A DNA stretch of 64,000 nucleotides from Proteles cristata cristata (GCA_017311185.1 JAESUZ010005464.1:235001-299000); one strand, 5' to 3'. Shown: positions 11,148 to 23,492, numbered from the stretch's first letter. Numbers and translations: made by a program. The notes: generated from the sequence alone by a model not told the origin.

Positions 11148-12254
11148 TGCCATTTTTTTAAACCCACAATGTGATTAAATAGCTCCAAATGCTCAAGAAG
11201 GCTTCCTTTCAGTGTCTAAGAGAGCTGTAATGGGGATATGAAGGTAATTTTAGGTAAGAAACACAAGGCAGGAAGACCCCAACCTTGAGCCTCAGCACCA
11301 TGATTCTCTAAACAAACCAGCAACGGTGGGCAACATTGCACCGGGCCCTTTAGATCAGCTAACATGACAATAACATCGTTGTAAGATACCATCACTGCGG
11401 ACCAGCCCCAGAGAGCACCTAACTCTCATTTCCTTCCCAGACCTCTTCCACAGGCTGGTGCGAACAATGGTGGCTGCAGGTCCCGGTGGCTCCTAACAGC
11501 GCCACCAGCAGAGGGGACCCCCCCACCCCCGCCCCCAGACCCTTCCATGAAGCTGTCGCCGCCGATAAACCAACAAATGAATGAAGGAGTGTGCTTTTTT
11601 GGGGTCAGGGCCCAAACGCAAACAGTGCCTCTGCCAGAATCTGCCTGAACCTAGATGTAGGTCAGTCCCGCCTGACTCAGACTCTGCTCCGAGGGACGCT
11701 ATCATCACGTATATAACACATGCTTTGGCTTAAGTTTTGAAAAACCAAGCACAATTCTGAAAACTGTTCCTAACAAGTGTGAAGTTTCCCACCTGTTTGG
11801 TTTTTTTCTTTCCTTTTTTCCTATTTATTACACCTCCCTGTTGGGTGGATGATGTCAGCATTTTTCTCCACAGTTCAGAGAAAGCAATAACTTTTTTAAA
11901 ACATAGGTTTGAACTTCTAATCTCACCTGCAGAGTTAGGAAGTTCCTGAAAGGCGGCTCAGCACAAAGGGGCTTAAGAGAACGGACGCCTCATTTTTCCA
12001 CACTTGCACTTGAGGATCTCTCTTTCCAGAGTACTTAGTAATTGTTTATCAGTTTCCTGTGAAATTCTGAACGTAACTTTGCTGAACCAGAGTAAGTTGT
12101 AAGGCACTAACGGTAGTTTTACCTGAATTATAAAAATAAACATCTCTGTCCGTTCAGTGATGACATGCTCTCAACACTGTGTTCTTTCTAAAATAGGAAA
12201 TGGGGTAAAGTTTTGTGAACTGGTTGTTTTATATTTTCCATCACTCCTAGTGAA
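11148..12254. other. Non-coding stretch, nothing recognised
   Basis: No coding or repeat signal supported. A C-tract lies at 11519-11536. Confidence 0.45.
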
Positions 12255-12265
12255 GCTCATTAATT

Positions 12266-12439
12266 TTTTTTAATGCTTATTTATTTTTGAGAAAGAGAGC
12301 GCCAGCGGGGGAGGGGCAGAGGGACAGAGGATCCAAAGGAGGGCTCTGCTCCGACAGCACAGAGCCCAGCACGGCTCCTGAGGTGATGACCTGTGCTGAA
12401 GTAGGAAGCTCAACCGGCTGAGCCACCCGGACACCCCAC
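12266..12439 (-). mobile_element. CanSINE, antisense
   Basis: TTTTAATGCTTATTTATTTTTGAGAAAGAG through GCTGAGCCACCCGGACACCCC. GCTCATT(A/C)ATT flanks both sides (12255-12265 and 12440-12450). Confidence 0.9.
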
Positions 12440-12469
12440 GCTCATTCATTTTTGAAAAGGAAAGCTTCA

Positions 12470-12688
12470 GGGGCACCTTGGTGGCTCAGTCGGTTAAGCG
12501 TTCGACTTCAGCTCAGGTCATGATCTCACGGTTCGTGGGTTCTGGACCCATGTTGGGCTCTGTGCTGACAGCTAGCTCAGAGCCTGGAGACTGTTATGGA
12601 TTCTGTATCTCCCTCTCTCTCTGACCCTCTCCTGCTCTCACTGTCTCTCTCTCTCTCTCTAAGAAATAAATAAAACATTAAAAAATTT
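12470..12688 (+). mobile_element. CanSINE, sense, 30 bases from an antisense copy
   Basis: Head GGGGCACCTTGGTGGCTCAG, CT stretch and A-rich tail. The target-site duplication TTTTGAAAAG(G/C)AAAGCTTC is at 12450-12468 and 12689-12707. It forms an inverted pair with the neighbouring copy. Confidence 0.93.
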
Positions 12689-12708
12689 TTTTGAAAAGCA
12701 AAGCTTCT

Positions 12709-15275
12709 CACAATGATCTACTTTTTTAAAAATAAGCAAAAAAAAAAAAAAAAACCCCATAATACATAGCTTCACTAACAATTAGAATGGCCATCCAGCA
12801 AAATATATATATTTCTCACTGTTTAGCATGGAAGATCAGTTTAATTGAGGCTGTATCAGTGTTAAGGAGAAAAGGAGATTAGGCATGATCTCCTGATGGA
12901 TACAGAGTAGAATTTCTCCACTCAATCCTTATTATTCTTGGATTTCACAACTGAGAATTCACCTACTTTTGCTAAAATTTATTTGTAACCCCAGAAATCA
13001 ATACTTGCAGTGCCTTCACGGTGATTTGCGGACATGCACAGGGTAGTAAAAAATTCGAGTCACCTGACACACATGTTTCCAGCTGAGGTCGAGCAAGGTG
13101 ACACTCGGCTCTTTCAGATCTCATAATGTAAACAAGGGTCCTTTTCCCAATGTGCCTGTGTGGGGTTTTTATTGGTGATTTTGCCCTTTAAAATGGCAGA
13201 AATGCTGATGTGCCTTCTAGTGTTCTAAGCACGAGAAGGCTATGATAGGTCTCCCAGAGAAAATAGAAGTTCGATAACTTGCAGTATCTAACTTATAAGA
13301 GGAGTCAAATAAGTTTCATTCAGGTATGAGCTGTAGTACTGTGGGCCCTGGGTTCACTGTTAATGAATCAACAAAACATATTAAGTAAGTATCTTTAAAC
13401 AGAGACACACATAAAGTAAGGTTGTAGACTGATCAATTGACCAAAATGTTACGCCCCGAGCCTTGCAGGAACCCGGTGCTGGGTTTCTGTTAGGAGCCAT
13501 GGTTCAGCGTTGGCTAGTACAGCATTCACAGTAATTTACAGAATATAACGACCTCAAATAAAAGGAATCCATGGTGTTTGGATTTCCTTTCCATTCAGTT
13601 CTCTCATACGGGGCTTCAGTACCTTTAGTCCAGGAGAATCTCTGGCTGTAAAAATTACCATTTTTAAAAGAATTGTAACACGTGTTTTCAAAACACCAAC
13701 AAGGATGTCTTCCAATTCTTCCAAGATAATTACAGCTGTCTCATTTTTGAATACTGTCCCATGTTCCCAAGTGAGTCGTACTGAAGCCGGTCACTCCTCC
13801 CAACAGTATAGCTAAGGTTAGGGGATAAGAAGGAAATGAGGAAACAGCCAGGGGATTGCTAGCTGCTACTTTGTGTTCTTTCATCTCAACCACTCCGAAG
13901 ACCTTTTTTCCACCCTGGCCAAACAGTTTATACCATTTGGAAAGCCTTCCTCTCAAATGAAAAAGAAAGGGTGTGAGGGACCGGGAACTTATAGAGGTGA
14001 GATGTTGGTCCTCACTTTCTCTAATAGGGAAGGTACAGCCAACAGGGAAGTGTTGTCTGTGAAAAATTACTAAAGACAGAGTTACAGCCGAGGGTCACCT
14101 GTTAGAATCAACCCTGGCATAAGGTTCTGTGTGTGGTAGAATTGGACACCGACTGGAATTTGTACCTGTTATTACAAGAATCCAAAAAACGGGGAATGTC
14201 TGGCAACCTTCATGAGGTTTTCTAAGAAAAAGAGCCATTTGCAAGTTTAGTGACTAATGTATCCACAGAATTCACTTTTATTCAAAGAGAGGACAATCTT
14301 AGACTTCTCCCCTACTCCCCAGATACCTGATTATAATAGCCAAGGAGATGACTGTAGGTTTTTTTCCTTGTTTGTAAGAAATAAGGAAAATTATTTATTT
14401 TGGCCTCTGAAAAACTGAGGAACTATGACATTTTCTTCATTGTAATGCACACGTGAAGTTATTTCCCTCAAACCAGATTCTAATTTTCTATAATTCAGTA
14501 GGACAGCTCGCAGAACTTTCTTGCCTACAGTTTGAAAGTGCTACAGGGAAAAATTAAATCATGGCACAAAAAGGGAAGGGAATGAGTTGTGATACCCAGC
14601 AAAATATGTGGTGACTCACAGATAGGAAAAGAAATTTCATCTGTAGCCTGAGACTTTGGGAATACTAAAGAAAGTGACTTGGCTTTCAGGGTTTTTTTTT
14701 TTTTTTTTTTCGTATTTTCTCCCTTTTGTACTCTACGTTAACTCCCAACTTGGGGGGCGGTGGGGTGGGGGGGAGTTCAAGAGAATCAGATCAGCAGAGC
14801 TGAAAATTATGCTCCCCTCTCCTCTAAGTTGGTAAAATGTGAATTGAAAAAGTCTGAGGTACTCATCAATGTCAGTGATGGCCACTGAAACTGCATATTA
14901 TAAAAGTTAATCATGAAATCTTGTAGCTGTTACACACTGTCTTGCCCAAGCATTAAATACCAAGAATTCTTCCTGTTTCAAAATCTGAGGCTTATCAAAA
15001 GATCATGTACTTTTCCCTCAAGCAAAGGCAATCCTACTCAATGCATTAGGAAATCCTCAAGTTTTTTTTGTGGAATATACTTGTCATATGGAAAAATCAC
15101 CAACTTTGTTAGCTCCAACTTTGGAGGGGGGGGGAAGTTTTCACTTTTGTTCCTCTTGCCCTAGACTTCCTTATCTCCCCAACCAGAATGCCAAAGGGCA
15201 CCCTGCATCATGTATACACTTCATCGGTATTAAATAATAATTATAGGAACAAGGCATAGAAATTGGGATCAGAGA
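12709..15275. other. Repeat-poor non-coding stretch (2.6 kb)
   Basis: I see no SINE, L1 or gene here. The stretch contains a poly-T tract at 14692-14710 and G-rich patches near 14750-14774 and 15125-15134. Short open frames (13741-14073, 14913-15164) show no domain. Confidence 0.5.
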
Positions 15276-15502
15276 GGGGCGCCTGGGTGGCTCAGTTAGC
15301 TAAGTGTCCGACTTTTGGACAATTTCAGCTCAGGTCATGATCTCATGGTTCGTGGGTTCGAGCCCTGTGTTGGGCTCTGCATTGGTGGGCTCTGCATTGG
15401 TACTTCAGAACCTGCTTGGGATTCTCTCTCTCTGCCCTTCCCCCACTCATACTGTCTTAGTCTCTCTCAAAATAAATAAATAAACTTTTTAAAAAAATCC
15501 TA
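15276..15502 (+). mobile_element. CanSINE with internal tandem duplication
   Basis: Head GGGGCGCCTGGGTGGCTCAG. The segment GGGCTCTGCATTGGT is present twice in tandem near 15372-15402. The flanks AGAAATTGGGATCAGAG and AGAAATTGGGGTCAGAG are the target-site duplication. Confidence 0.93.
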
Positions 15503-16480
15503 AAGAAATTGGGGTCAGAGATGGAGTTACCAAGTTTTTCCACTAACTTTAGGGTGCTGGGAAAATCATAGAATTCCTTTGCTTTGGGTTCCTCATTTCT
15601 GAAACAAGTTAAAATATCCACCAGTTCTTGTAAGGCCACATGGTTTAAATATACAATTGATGGGCAGGCAGTTTGGATATAGAAATTCCAAACAGGAATG
15701 ATAAGTGATGCTTTAGAAAAGTTTGGCTGATTATTACAGCTCCTGTTTATAGATTTGCCTTCTCTAGCAAGGATATGACTCACGTTAAGTATATGGATTT
15801 TTCATCTAAATTGGCATGTCCCTGGTTAAAAAGAAACAAGCTAACCAAATGTTAATTTAGGCACATTGTATTTATGTGGGGGGGGGCGGGCAGGGAAGAG
15901 AGTATCCTGGGTCATTTTATCCCTCCGCTGTTGACATCTGTGGCTGCCACCAGGGTGGGGGAGGACGGGCCACAGGAGGATTCTCTCGTGAACCTGGTGT
16001 TGGACACTCTCGATGACCGTGTTACATCGCTGCAGTGCTTTGTACTTGGGGGCATTTGCACGGTTACCACTCCATTTTATTCTGACAATATCCTGAAGGG
16101 CTCCTTGAGGATGACTTCGTTCTTGTGTATTACTGATGAAGAGCCAAAGCTGAGGGAATATCACTGGTACAGTGGGGTCCCCATGCCTGTCCCAGGCGAA
16201 GCGCCAGCGCCTCTGGGGGCCGACCCACGGGTCTTCCCACTAAACCAGCTGCTTCCTGGAGCAGGCTGCCTGGGAGAGGGGTTGTTGATACCCTGGGTAT
16301 CTCTAATGTCATGTCTGCACCTAGGGAATAAAGGAAATCCTCTTGGTTGCTTTTGGATTATTTATGATGAGGACACAGGCTTTTCTGAGTTTAGGGTTGG
16401 CTTGCTCAGGTTTGGTTTCTGTGTTTTTCGTTTGTTTTTTCCAAAGGTGGTTTAATGTGTTTCCCCTCTTGAGGGCTATA
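15503..16480. other. Non-repetitive stretch with overlapping open frames of unknown meaning
   Basis: A 193-codon plus-strand frame (15874-16455) overlaps a 107-codon minus-strand frame (15841-16164). I recognise no domain, signal peptide or splice structure in either. They could be chance, an old retrocopy or an unidentified exon. Not annotated as coding. Confidence 0.35.
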
Positions 16481-17200
16481 TCCTTTTTATCCTAAATATG
16501 ATAAAAATACATTTTATTTTGGAAAATTCAAGAAACATAAACAATAAAACGAAACAAGAATTGCTTATTACCTAGAGAAAACCACTGTTCACATACTGAT
16601 ATGGCATCTTTCTCCCTTTGGTAGTTGAAATTACAGACATAAATATTTATATAGCCTACTTTTTTTGTATGGCCTTATAGCCTTCTATTGTATTTTCCAG
16701 TGCCAGTAAACCTGTAGCATAAAAGTAATGTGAATGGCCTCACCAATAATCCACGAAATGGGTATACTCTGTTTATTTAATCTTTCCCCCACTGTTGGGC
16801 AAGTTGTCTGTGATACTTGAAAGGAACACTGGAGAATATAAAAGAGCATGAATTGTGCATACATCCCTATTTGCACTTCTGATTATGCCCCTAAAATGGA
16901 TTCCATAAAGAAAACACTCAAACATTAATATCGTAAAAAAAGATTCCTAAAAAGAGAGGTATGGCCATTTTAAGACTAGCGGTAGAAACCACCAAAATGG
17001 CTTTGCACTGTGTGAAGGCTCGTCACGCTTGCTGGCCCCTGCCCAGCACTCCCCAGTCGTCCACCGTCTGGATGTGTCACCAAGGATTACAGTTACCTTT
17101 CACAAGAAGGTAATTGGGAATTTGGCTAAATTTTGCTTTATGGATTTTAAAGTATGTATATACATAGATACTTTTTAGATTATCACCTCTTTGCTGTTTC
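16481..17200 (-). mobile_element. Old LINE (L1M-type) 3'-region fragment, probable
   Basis: The order TTTTGGAAAATTCA, ACCACTGTTCACATA, TATGGCCTTATAG, CCCACTGTTGGGCAAGTTG and GCACTTCTGATTATG...CCATAAAG follows a common old L1-like mammalian repeat. It is heavily diverged, and the subfamily, exact ends and orientation are uncertain. Confidence 0.45.
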
Positions 17201-17229
17201 CTGCTGTATTATTCACTGTTCTTCAGAGA

Positions 17230-17277
17230 AGCATAGCCAATAGAATAGGAGATAATAGATTGATGATGATGATAGAC

Positions 17278-17323
<46 letters not shown>

Positions 17324-17790
17324 CTATAAAGGCATTCATTGTAAGGAATTAACTCATGTGATTATGGAGGCTGACAGGTTTCAAGATCTGCAGGATGAAC
17401 TGGCAAGCTGGAAACCTAGAAGGGCCAGTGATGTAAAGTCTAGGTCAAGTCTGCTCAATCTAGCAGATTTGAGACCCAAGGAAAGCCAGTGTTTCATTCG
17501 TGAGAATCTGAAGGCAGGAAAAAGCACGTCCAGGTGCAAAGGCAGTCAGGCAGGAGTTACTCTCTCTCATTCAAGGGAGAGTCAACCTTTTGTTTTATTC
17601 AGGTCTTCACCTTATTGAATGAGACCCACCCACATCAGGGAGAGCAATCCACTTTACTCGGTCTATGGATTTAAATGTGAAACTCATCCAAAAATAACCC
17701 TCACAGAAACACCCAGAATAGTATTTGACTGAATATCTGGGCACCCTGTGGCCCAGTCAAATTGACACATAAAATTAGCCATTACACCCT
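17230..17790 (-). mobile_element. Ancient LTR-like interspersed repeat, family not assigned
   Basis: Shows the pattern CAGAGAAGCATAGCCAATAG, ATTGTAAGGAATTAACTCATG, GGAGGCTGACAGGTT...AAGATCTGCAG, then CCCTCACAGAAACACCC, GGCCCAGTCAAATTGACAC and AAAATTAGCCATTACA. In the reverse direction it would begin TGTAATGGCTAATTTTATG. I know this as a frequent mammalian repeat but cannot name it safely. A GATA repeat has expanded inside it. Confidence 0.5.
17277..17323. repeat. (GATA)n tetranucleotide microsatellite
   Basis: About 11 uninterrupted GATA/TAGA units inside the LTR-like repeat. Confidence 0.95.
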
Positions 17791-18638
17791 CAATCTTGTG
17801 CCTCCTTGGCCTGCCTACCCATCCCAACCATTCCCTGCAAATGACTCTGAATAGCAACTGTTTTTTCTTCTTTACAATAGCTGTTTTTGTGGTTTTGTTA
17901 CTTTGTATCATTCAGAAACAGAAGGGACTCCCTTACTCAACTTGTGAACGTGGTATCTTTTGACAAATAGAAACCTGACTGTATGATGGTTAGATTGCAA
18001 CACCAGCTCCTAAGAGCCCAGTCACCTGAATATGAAAGTAATAGTACCTTTTCAACGTTAGCCAGCCATTTTATCACCATGGGGAAAAAAATCTATCCGT
18101 GATTTCCAAGTCAGAGCCCCAGAAAGATCCACCTTCCACCATGCTCCTACTCACGCGGTAAATTAGGAACCTAGGCCTGGGTAGATGTAATCTTTGAGCC
18201 TCAGATCCTCCTTCCCTGCACTTTCAAAGGCTTCTGAATGGATGGGGAAATGGGAATGGCTTTACCTCTGGAGTAGTTTGTATCTTCATCTACTTAGTCA
18301 TTTTTTCTTGTATTCATTCATTCTTTCATTTTTGTTTTAAAACAACACACTCCATGTCAGCTTAAGGAGACTATATGCATAGTGAATAGGGGTGAATAGG
18401 AAGGGAAATTAGAGGTTCTTTATTTTAGAGATACTTGCAAGCCATGTTTAGGTTAAGAGTTCAAATTCATAGTCCACCTATTCAAATTCATAGAAGCGCC
18501 TGATTCCAAGTCTGGTCACGAACAAAAGGATTATTCAGGATTCTCCTTCAATAAAAAACTCCACACACAAAAAAGGATTATTCAAGATCCAAGGAAAAAA
18601 ATAAAAGGCAAAGAGGGAATACTGGACTGCCTAGAAGT
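17791..18638. other. Non-coding stretch with small direct repeats
   Basis: No gene seen. TTCAAATTCATAG occurs twice (about 18462 and 18480). AAAGGATTATTCA also occurs twice (about 18527 and 18571). Confidence 0.45.
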
Positions 18639-18775
18639 AGGGGTTCCCAGGGTGGTTCAGTCAGCTAAGCATCCAGTCATGATCCCAAGGTCATGAGATT
18701 GAGCCCCACGTTGGACTCTGCACCCCTCTCCCTTGCTGTTTGTCTCTCAAAAAGAAAAAAAGAAACACTTAAAAA
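18639..18775 (+). mobile_element. CanSINE, short, internally deleted
   Basis: Head GGGTTCCCAGGGTGGTTCAG, B-box-like GATTGAGCCCC and a short CT stretch. The mid-part is missing. Confidence 0.8.
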
Positions 18776-18875
18776 AGAAGTCAGATAGGAGGGATTGTGC
18801 TTCTAAGTAAGAGAACCGTGTCAGCCCTGTGTTGCATGACTTTAAACTTGGATCCAGAATTTGATATCAAGACAG

Positions 18876-18950
18876 TGAATTCATTTATTTATTCAGTGAG
18901 TCAGCAGATATTTTTAAGTGCTCATTATATGCTAGGCACTTATTTAAAAG
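18876..18950 (-). mobile_element. L2 3'-end remnant, antisense
   Basis: GAATTCATTTATTTATTCAGTGAG and TGCTCATTATATGCTAGGCACT match the reverse of the L2 3' terminus. Confidence 0.5.
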
Positions 18951-19075
18951 TATTGGGTCTTTTTGCAATGACATGGACAGATCTAGAGAACATAATGCTA
19001 AGCGAAGTAAGTCAGAGAAAGACAAATGCCATCTGATTTCACTCCTATATGGAATTTAAGAAACAAAACAAACGA

Positions 19076-19298
19076 GGGGCACCTGGATGACCCAGGCAGT
19101 TAAGTTAAGTTAAGTTAAGTTAAGTTAAGTTAAGTTAAGTTAAGTTAAGGCTCTTGATTTTGGCTCAGGTCATGATCTCATGGTTCATGGGGTCGAGCCC
19201 CACTTTGGACTCTGCACGGGGCCTGCTTGAGATTCTCTGTCTGCCCCTCCTGCGTGCTCTTTCGCTCTCTCTCTCAAAATTAAGTAAGTAAGCTTAAA
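19076..19298 (+). mobile_element. CanSINE with pentanucleotide expansion in its head
   Basis: Head GGGGCACCTGGATGACCCAG, then a (TTAAG)n run, then a normal SINE body with B-box GGTCGAGCCCC. The flanks AAACAAACGA and AAACAAATGA are the target-site duplication. Confidence 0.92.
19099..19149. repeat. (TTAAG)n microsatellite inside the SINE A-box
   Basis: About ten units of GTTAA/TTAAG. It sits exactly where the SINE consensus has a single GGTTAAGCG, so it expanded from the A-box. Confidence 0.95.
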
Positions 19299-19560
19299 AA
19301 ACAAATGAAGAAAAAAAGAGACTAACCAAAAAACAGACTCTTAACTAGAGAACTGATGGCTACCAGAGGGTCGGGGGAGGGGGGTTGAGGGGGGCAGGAC
19401 TAGTGAAACAGGAAGGGGATTAAGGCTACACTTGCCACGATGAGCACTGAGTCTAGAGCAGTGTTAATCACTCTATTGTACACCTGAAATAATACAACAG
19501 TGTATATTAACTATACTGGAGTTAATTTTTGTAACTAAAATTTAAAAAAAATTTAAACCA

Positions 19561-20750
19561 TTAGATCTTAATAATATTGTTTTTAAAAAAGAAGAAGAAG
19601 GTAGAGAAGAGCTAGAAGGTAGAGGAAAGAACTATAAACTATACCTTTTAGTGTGGTCTTCCCAATGACTGCATTACCATTAAAGAAGATTGCTCATGTA
19701 AAGAAACCGCACATGTTTTGTAGTTTAAAAAATAATGCAGTTTACTGAAGCAGACTGGAACTTTATTCCTTGAAACTAATAAAGGAGGCTTATGGGAGTT
19801 GGAAAGAAATAAAGGGAATGACTTTACAATCATTTGTAGATGCACAAGTATCTTTAGATGGCCTTTTTACTCTTTTTAATGAAACTATCCAAAAACCTCC
19901 ACAGTAATGGGTAATTCACCTAGGAACTCATCTTCATTATTTGTGTAATTTTTAATTCTACAAGGTTTTAGTTTCGTGTACATCAGAAACCACTTAAGGG
20001 CTGTAAAAAGATACAGAAGAGAACGCTACATTTAGAGCAGAAAATTCTGTTATCGAATTTACCATAGTGATCATCGGTTGTAAATCTAAGGAATCAGTCC
20101 AATTTATGAATAGACCAAGCTAGAGAAATCAGCATGCCTCATTTGTATGCATACACACTGTCATCATGGATTAGCTTTGGTTGCATTTTCTCCCATGGCA
20201 AACAGGACACGTATTCTATGCCACCTTGAAGGGAGAACTTCATAAAAAGCATGATACAGAGTATTTAACCTCTTTTAAGTGTCCAGATCCCTACAACCCT
20301 GATATCCAAAAAGTCGTACATTTCCCTTTCTGCATATCCCTGCTTTACTGAAAGAACATGTATTTCTCCCTCACGTATCTAGTAAACATCTAAGTGGGCC
20401 CAGTGCTGAGCACTGTGTAAACAAGATAAAGAGAGGGCCTGTTTTTAGGAGTGTTGACATCAAGGGATAGGAGTGAAATGACAGACTCAGTTTAATTCTC
20501 TCCTCTGTTGTTAGGAAAGTACTGAGAAAAAAGGACCATTCATTCCTGCGTGTCCATATTAAATGCTTCAGGGTAGCTACCTCATTCTGGGGCCAAAATG
20601 GTACCTGGCTCTTAGGGAAACCCACAGAGGATCAAGGGAAGGTTCCAAGAGTAATGTGGCCTGGCTGGCTCTCCAGAGCCTCAGATTTGCCCTCCAGCAA
20701 AAACAAAGGGAGACAGTTTTATATTCTGTATCTGTATTGGGGTTTTGGGG
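19561..20750. other. Non-coding stretch, nothing recognised
   Basis: AT-rich, without supported gene or repeat. Confidence 0.45.
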
Positions 20751-20965
20751 TTTTTTTTTTAAATATTTTATTTATTTTTGAGAGAGAGAGAGAGACAGCA
20801 TGAGCACAGGAGGGGCAGAGAGAGAGGGAGACACAGAATCTGAAACAGGCTCCAGGCTCTGAGCTGTCAGCACAGAGCCTGATGCGGGGCTCGAACCCAC
20901 GAACTGTGAGATCATGACCTGCGCTGAAGTCGGACGCTTAACCAACTGAGCCACCCAGGTGCCCC
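20751..20965 (-). mobile_element. CanSINE, antisense, well preserved
   Basis: From TTTAAATATTTTATTTATTTTTGAGAG to CCAACTGAGCCACCCAGGTGCCCC. Confidence 0.92.
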
Positions 20966-21046
20966 TTGATGCTATGTTTTAAGGTAATACTCTCTTCATA
21001 CTTCATCTTCTACTAATAACTAATTTCTTTGAGATTCCTAGTATGC

Positions 21047-21050
<4 letters not shown>

Positions 21051-21084
<34 letters not shown>
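21051..21084. repeat. (GT)17 microsatellite
   Basis: Uninterrupted GT run. Confidence 0.97.
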
Positions 21085-21085
<1 letters not shown>

Positions 21086-21199
21086 GTATTGTGTTCTGCC
21101 TCAACCCACTGTTCCCCTGGCAAGTTCTGGCCCATCTGTCCCAGCCCAGGATCACACCACCTAGTGGCAGGATTCATCAGGCCTACCTCTGTCCCTCTC

Positions 21200-21420
21200 C
21201 AGAGCTTCATGTATATTCTAATAATAATGACAGAGACCACTGAGCAAGGCACTTTACATACCTGCCCGCTGATGGCGTGACGACTCTGTAAGGAAGTCAT
21301 TCTTTTCTTTCTCACAGATGGGCAGACTGATGTGCAGGGAAGTCAAGTCACTTATCCAAAACCGAGCCCTGGCATCCGGCGGCGAGAGCCAGTATTCAAA
21401 ACCGTGTGCCTGATTCCTCC
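21200..21420 (-). mobile_element. MIR SINE, antisense
   Basis: Reverse MIR core: CAAGGCACTTTACATAC, CACAGATGGGCAGACTGATG, CAAGTCACTTATCCAAAAC and GAGAGCCAGTATTCAAA. Confidence 0.75.
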
Positions 21421-22120
21421 GTTTGTGGGTTGTTTTAGTTTGGGTTTTTTGCTTCCCCGCTCTGCCTGTCAGAGCACTTTGTTGCCTCCCTTATTAGTGT
21501 CAGTACTGTAATAAACGTCTCTTGGCTTGAACACAAATACTGAAAGCAACAGTGTCCCCTGGAGACACTTGAAGTTGCCGTGGCCTTGGCCCAGTCATTG
21601 CAGCGATCAGTGTTTTCTGTCTCCTTTAGAACATGGTTTCATTTCATTCCCGAATATGAGATGGGCACCGTTTCCTCCTCCCCGCTTGACGAGTCATAAC
21701 TGGTTGACGGGAGAGCCAGGATTTGAACCAACAGTGCTCAGCTCCACATCCCACAGGCTGCATCACGGCAGCAGAGAGAGCTTTCCCCCACTTTGTATTT
21801 TAGAAAGAGAATTGTTAACACTTTTTAGAGGGGAGGCTAGTGATTTCTGGCTTCTGTGCTAGTCAAGTTGACTGTTGTCACTGGATGTGACGGCACCTGC
21901 TCTCCTCCTGCTGTGCTCATATGATAGCTTTGCGGTGCGGGTTACACTTCAGTAGTCCCCAGGCTCCGTGGCTAAAGTCCACAATGGTAAGATTTTATGG
22001 TGACTAGTTAGCATTAAGATGGCATTATACTATAATCACTAACTGAATACATGGAAGTTTTATTGGATTGGAGAAAATAAAGAGGGTATTATATGGGGCC
22101 TCTGTGTGTGTATGGGGTGG
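21421..22120. other. Non-coding stretch, nothing firm
   Basis: A weak antisense MIR-like patch (GAGAGCCAGGATTTGAACC, about 21711) is the only hint. Confidence 0.4.
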
Positions 22121-22122
22121 GG

Positions 22123-22145
22123 GAGAGAGAGAGAGAGAGAGAGAG

Positions 22146-22176
<31 letters not shown>
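22123..22176. repeat. Compound (GA)n(GT)n microsatellite
   Basis: GA run (about 22123-22149) passing directly into a GT run (about 22150-22176). Confidence 0.95.
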
Positions 22177-23492
22177 CTGTGCGTGTGCACGCGCATACGT
22201 GCTGGAAGATATGCATTAGCCAAGAAGTCAGGGCCTGAAAATACTACTGGAGGTCTAAATATCTGAGTAACAATATTACTTTCTGACAGAGAACTATTTA
22301 CTAGAAAGATTCTCAGTAGGAACCGATTGCTTTTATTGGTTTATTTATAGTGTGCACTCCCTGTTTCACCTCTCTTTCAAAAAGAGGGTATTTGCGCTTT
22401 TTCAGAATGTGTGAAAGTCCTCCATCTGCAGAGTCTGGGAAGATGTTTTTCTGCCAGTTCCTTGGTTCAGCAGCTCTCAGGGAGTTCCAGTGAAGCCTCT
22501 GGGAGGGGGAAGGGGAAGGCGGGAGGGGGGGCAGGGGGAGCTTCCATCCGACTGCTCCTCTTTGGCATGCATTCCCTAAACCATCCCCCTCCTGCTTAGA
22601 GCAGGATCCCCACCCTGGCATCTGCAGGGCCACTTAGGAAGCTCTGATTCCGTCTGCCTGTTACCCCTCTTCTCACTGCTTTATTATTCTGTACTCAATT
22701 TCAAACTAAATAGAAATGCAGATGGGCACATGAGCATCTAGGTTTCCCAAAATACACATTTTTCATGAGTGTTTCCCTCTTGAAGTGTGTGGACAGAGCT
22801 AGCATATTATCTCCCCATTATCACTCTGTTTTAATGTCTAACTGACAGGTGCCTGTCAGTAAAACAAGGCAGTAATGGGCAGAAAATGCCTCTGCTCTTA
22901 GAGAGCCAGAAAAGAAAGGCCCTGGATTCCTGTCAGTCTCTGAGACACTCATCAGGAATATGTTAAAGACTTATAAATGCCTCTTTGGGGAATACCCATG
23001 AATGGCCTGAATGTTTTCACCCTTATTAGTGAGAAGAAGGAAAGGCAGCTGTTGCCCATACATGGGCAGATTTCACCCACAGTGGGTATTTGTCCCCCCG
23101 TGGAAGCTTGCCACACCCGTTCACGTGTTATTGCCACAACCCGGGAGCACGGTGTGGCCAAGCCAGAGGGCACCTGCAGGCTTCATTCGGTGAGAATGGC
23201 TTCCCGATGGGTCAGGGACAAGGTCCAACCGATACAGGCCCAGTGGCCTCAGCTAGTCAGCCTGAAGCCGTGCGGTTCTGCCAATCTGTGTCCTTCAGAT
23301 GTATCCAGTAAATAATATGACAGTGGAAGTCTACGGGGGCAAGTGACACCAAGCGGTCTGTGTCACAGTAAACCGAATCAGATTTCTTCTCATTTTCCTA
23401 AGAGATTAGTCAATGCCGAAGGCCTCTGTCTCCGAACGATGTTCGGCTTAAGGAGAGACTTACATCAACCATCAAGACAAAGTCGGACACCA
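22177..23492. other. Non-coding stretch, nothing recognised
   Basis: G-rich purine tract at 22500-22540. The opposing open frames at 22952-23315 overlap on both strands and show no domain. Confidence 0.45.

Larger units (their letters stand above)
18951..19560 (+). mobile_element. L1 3' end, interrupted by a SINE
   Basis: Contains the ORF2 end and 3' UTR motifs (ACATAATGCTAAGCGAAG, TAAGTCAGAGAAAGACAAAT, CACTCCTATATGGAATTTAAG, then after the SINE GGTCGGGGGAGGG and GGAGTTAATTTTTG). Inactive fragment. Confidence 0.85.

Noticed and set aside
21051..21084. Regularly spaced repeats that might suggest a CRISPR array
   Set aside because: All tandem repeats are simple microsatellites in a mammalian genome, with no repeat-spacer pattern.
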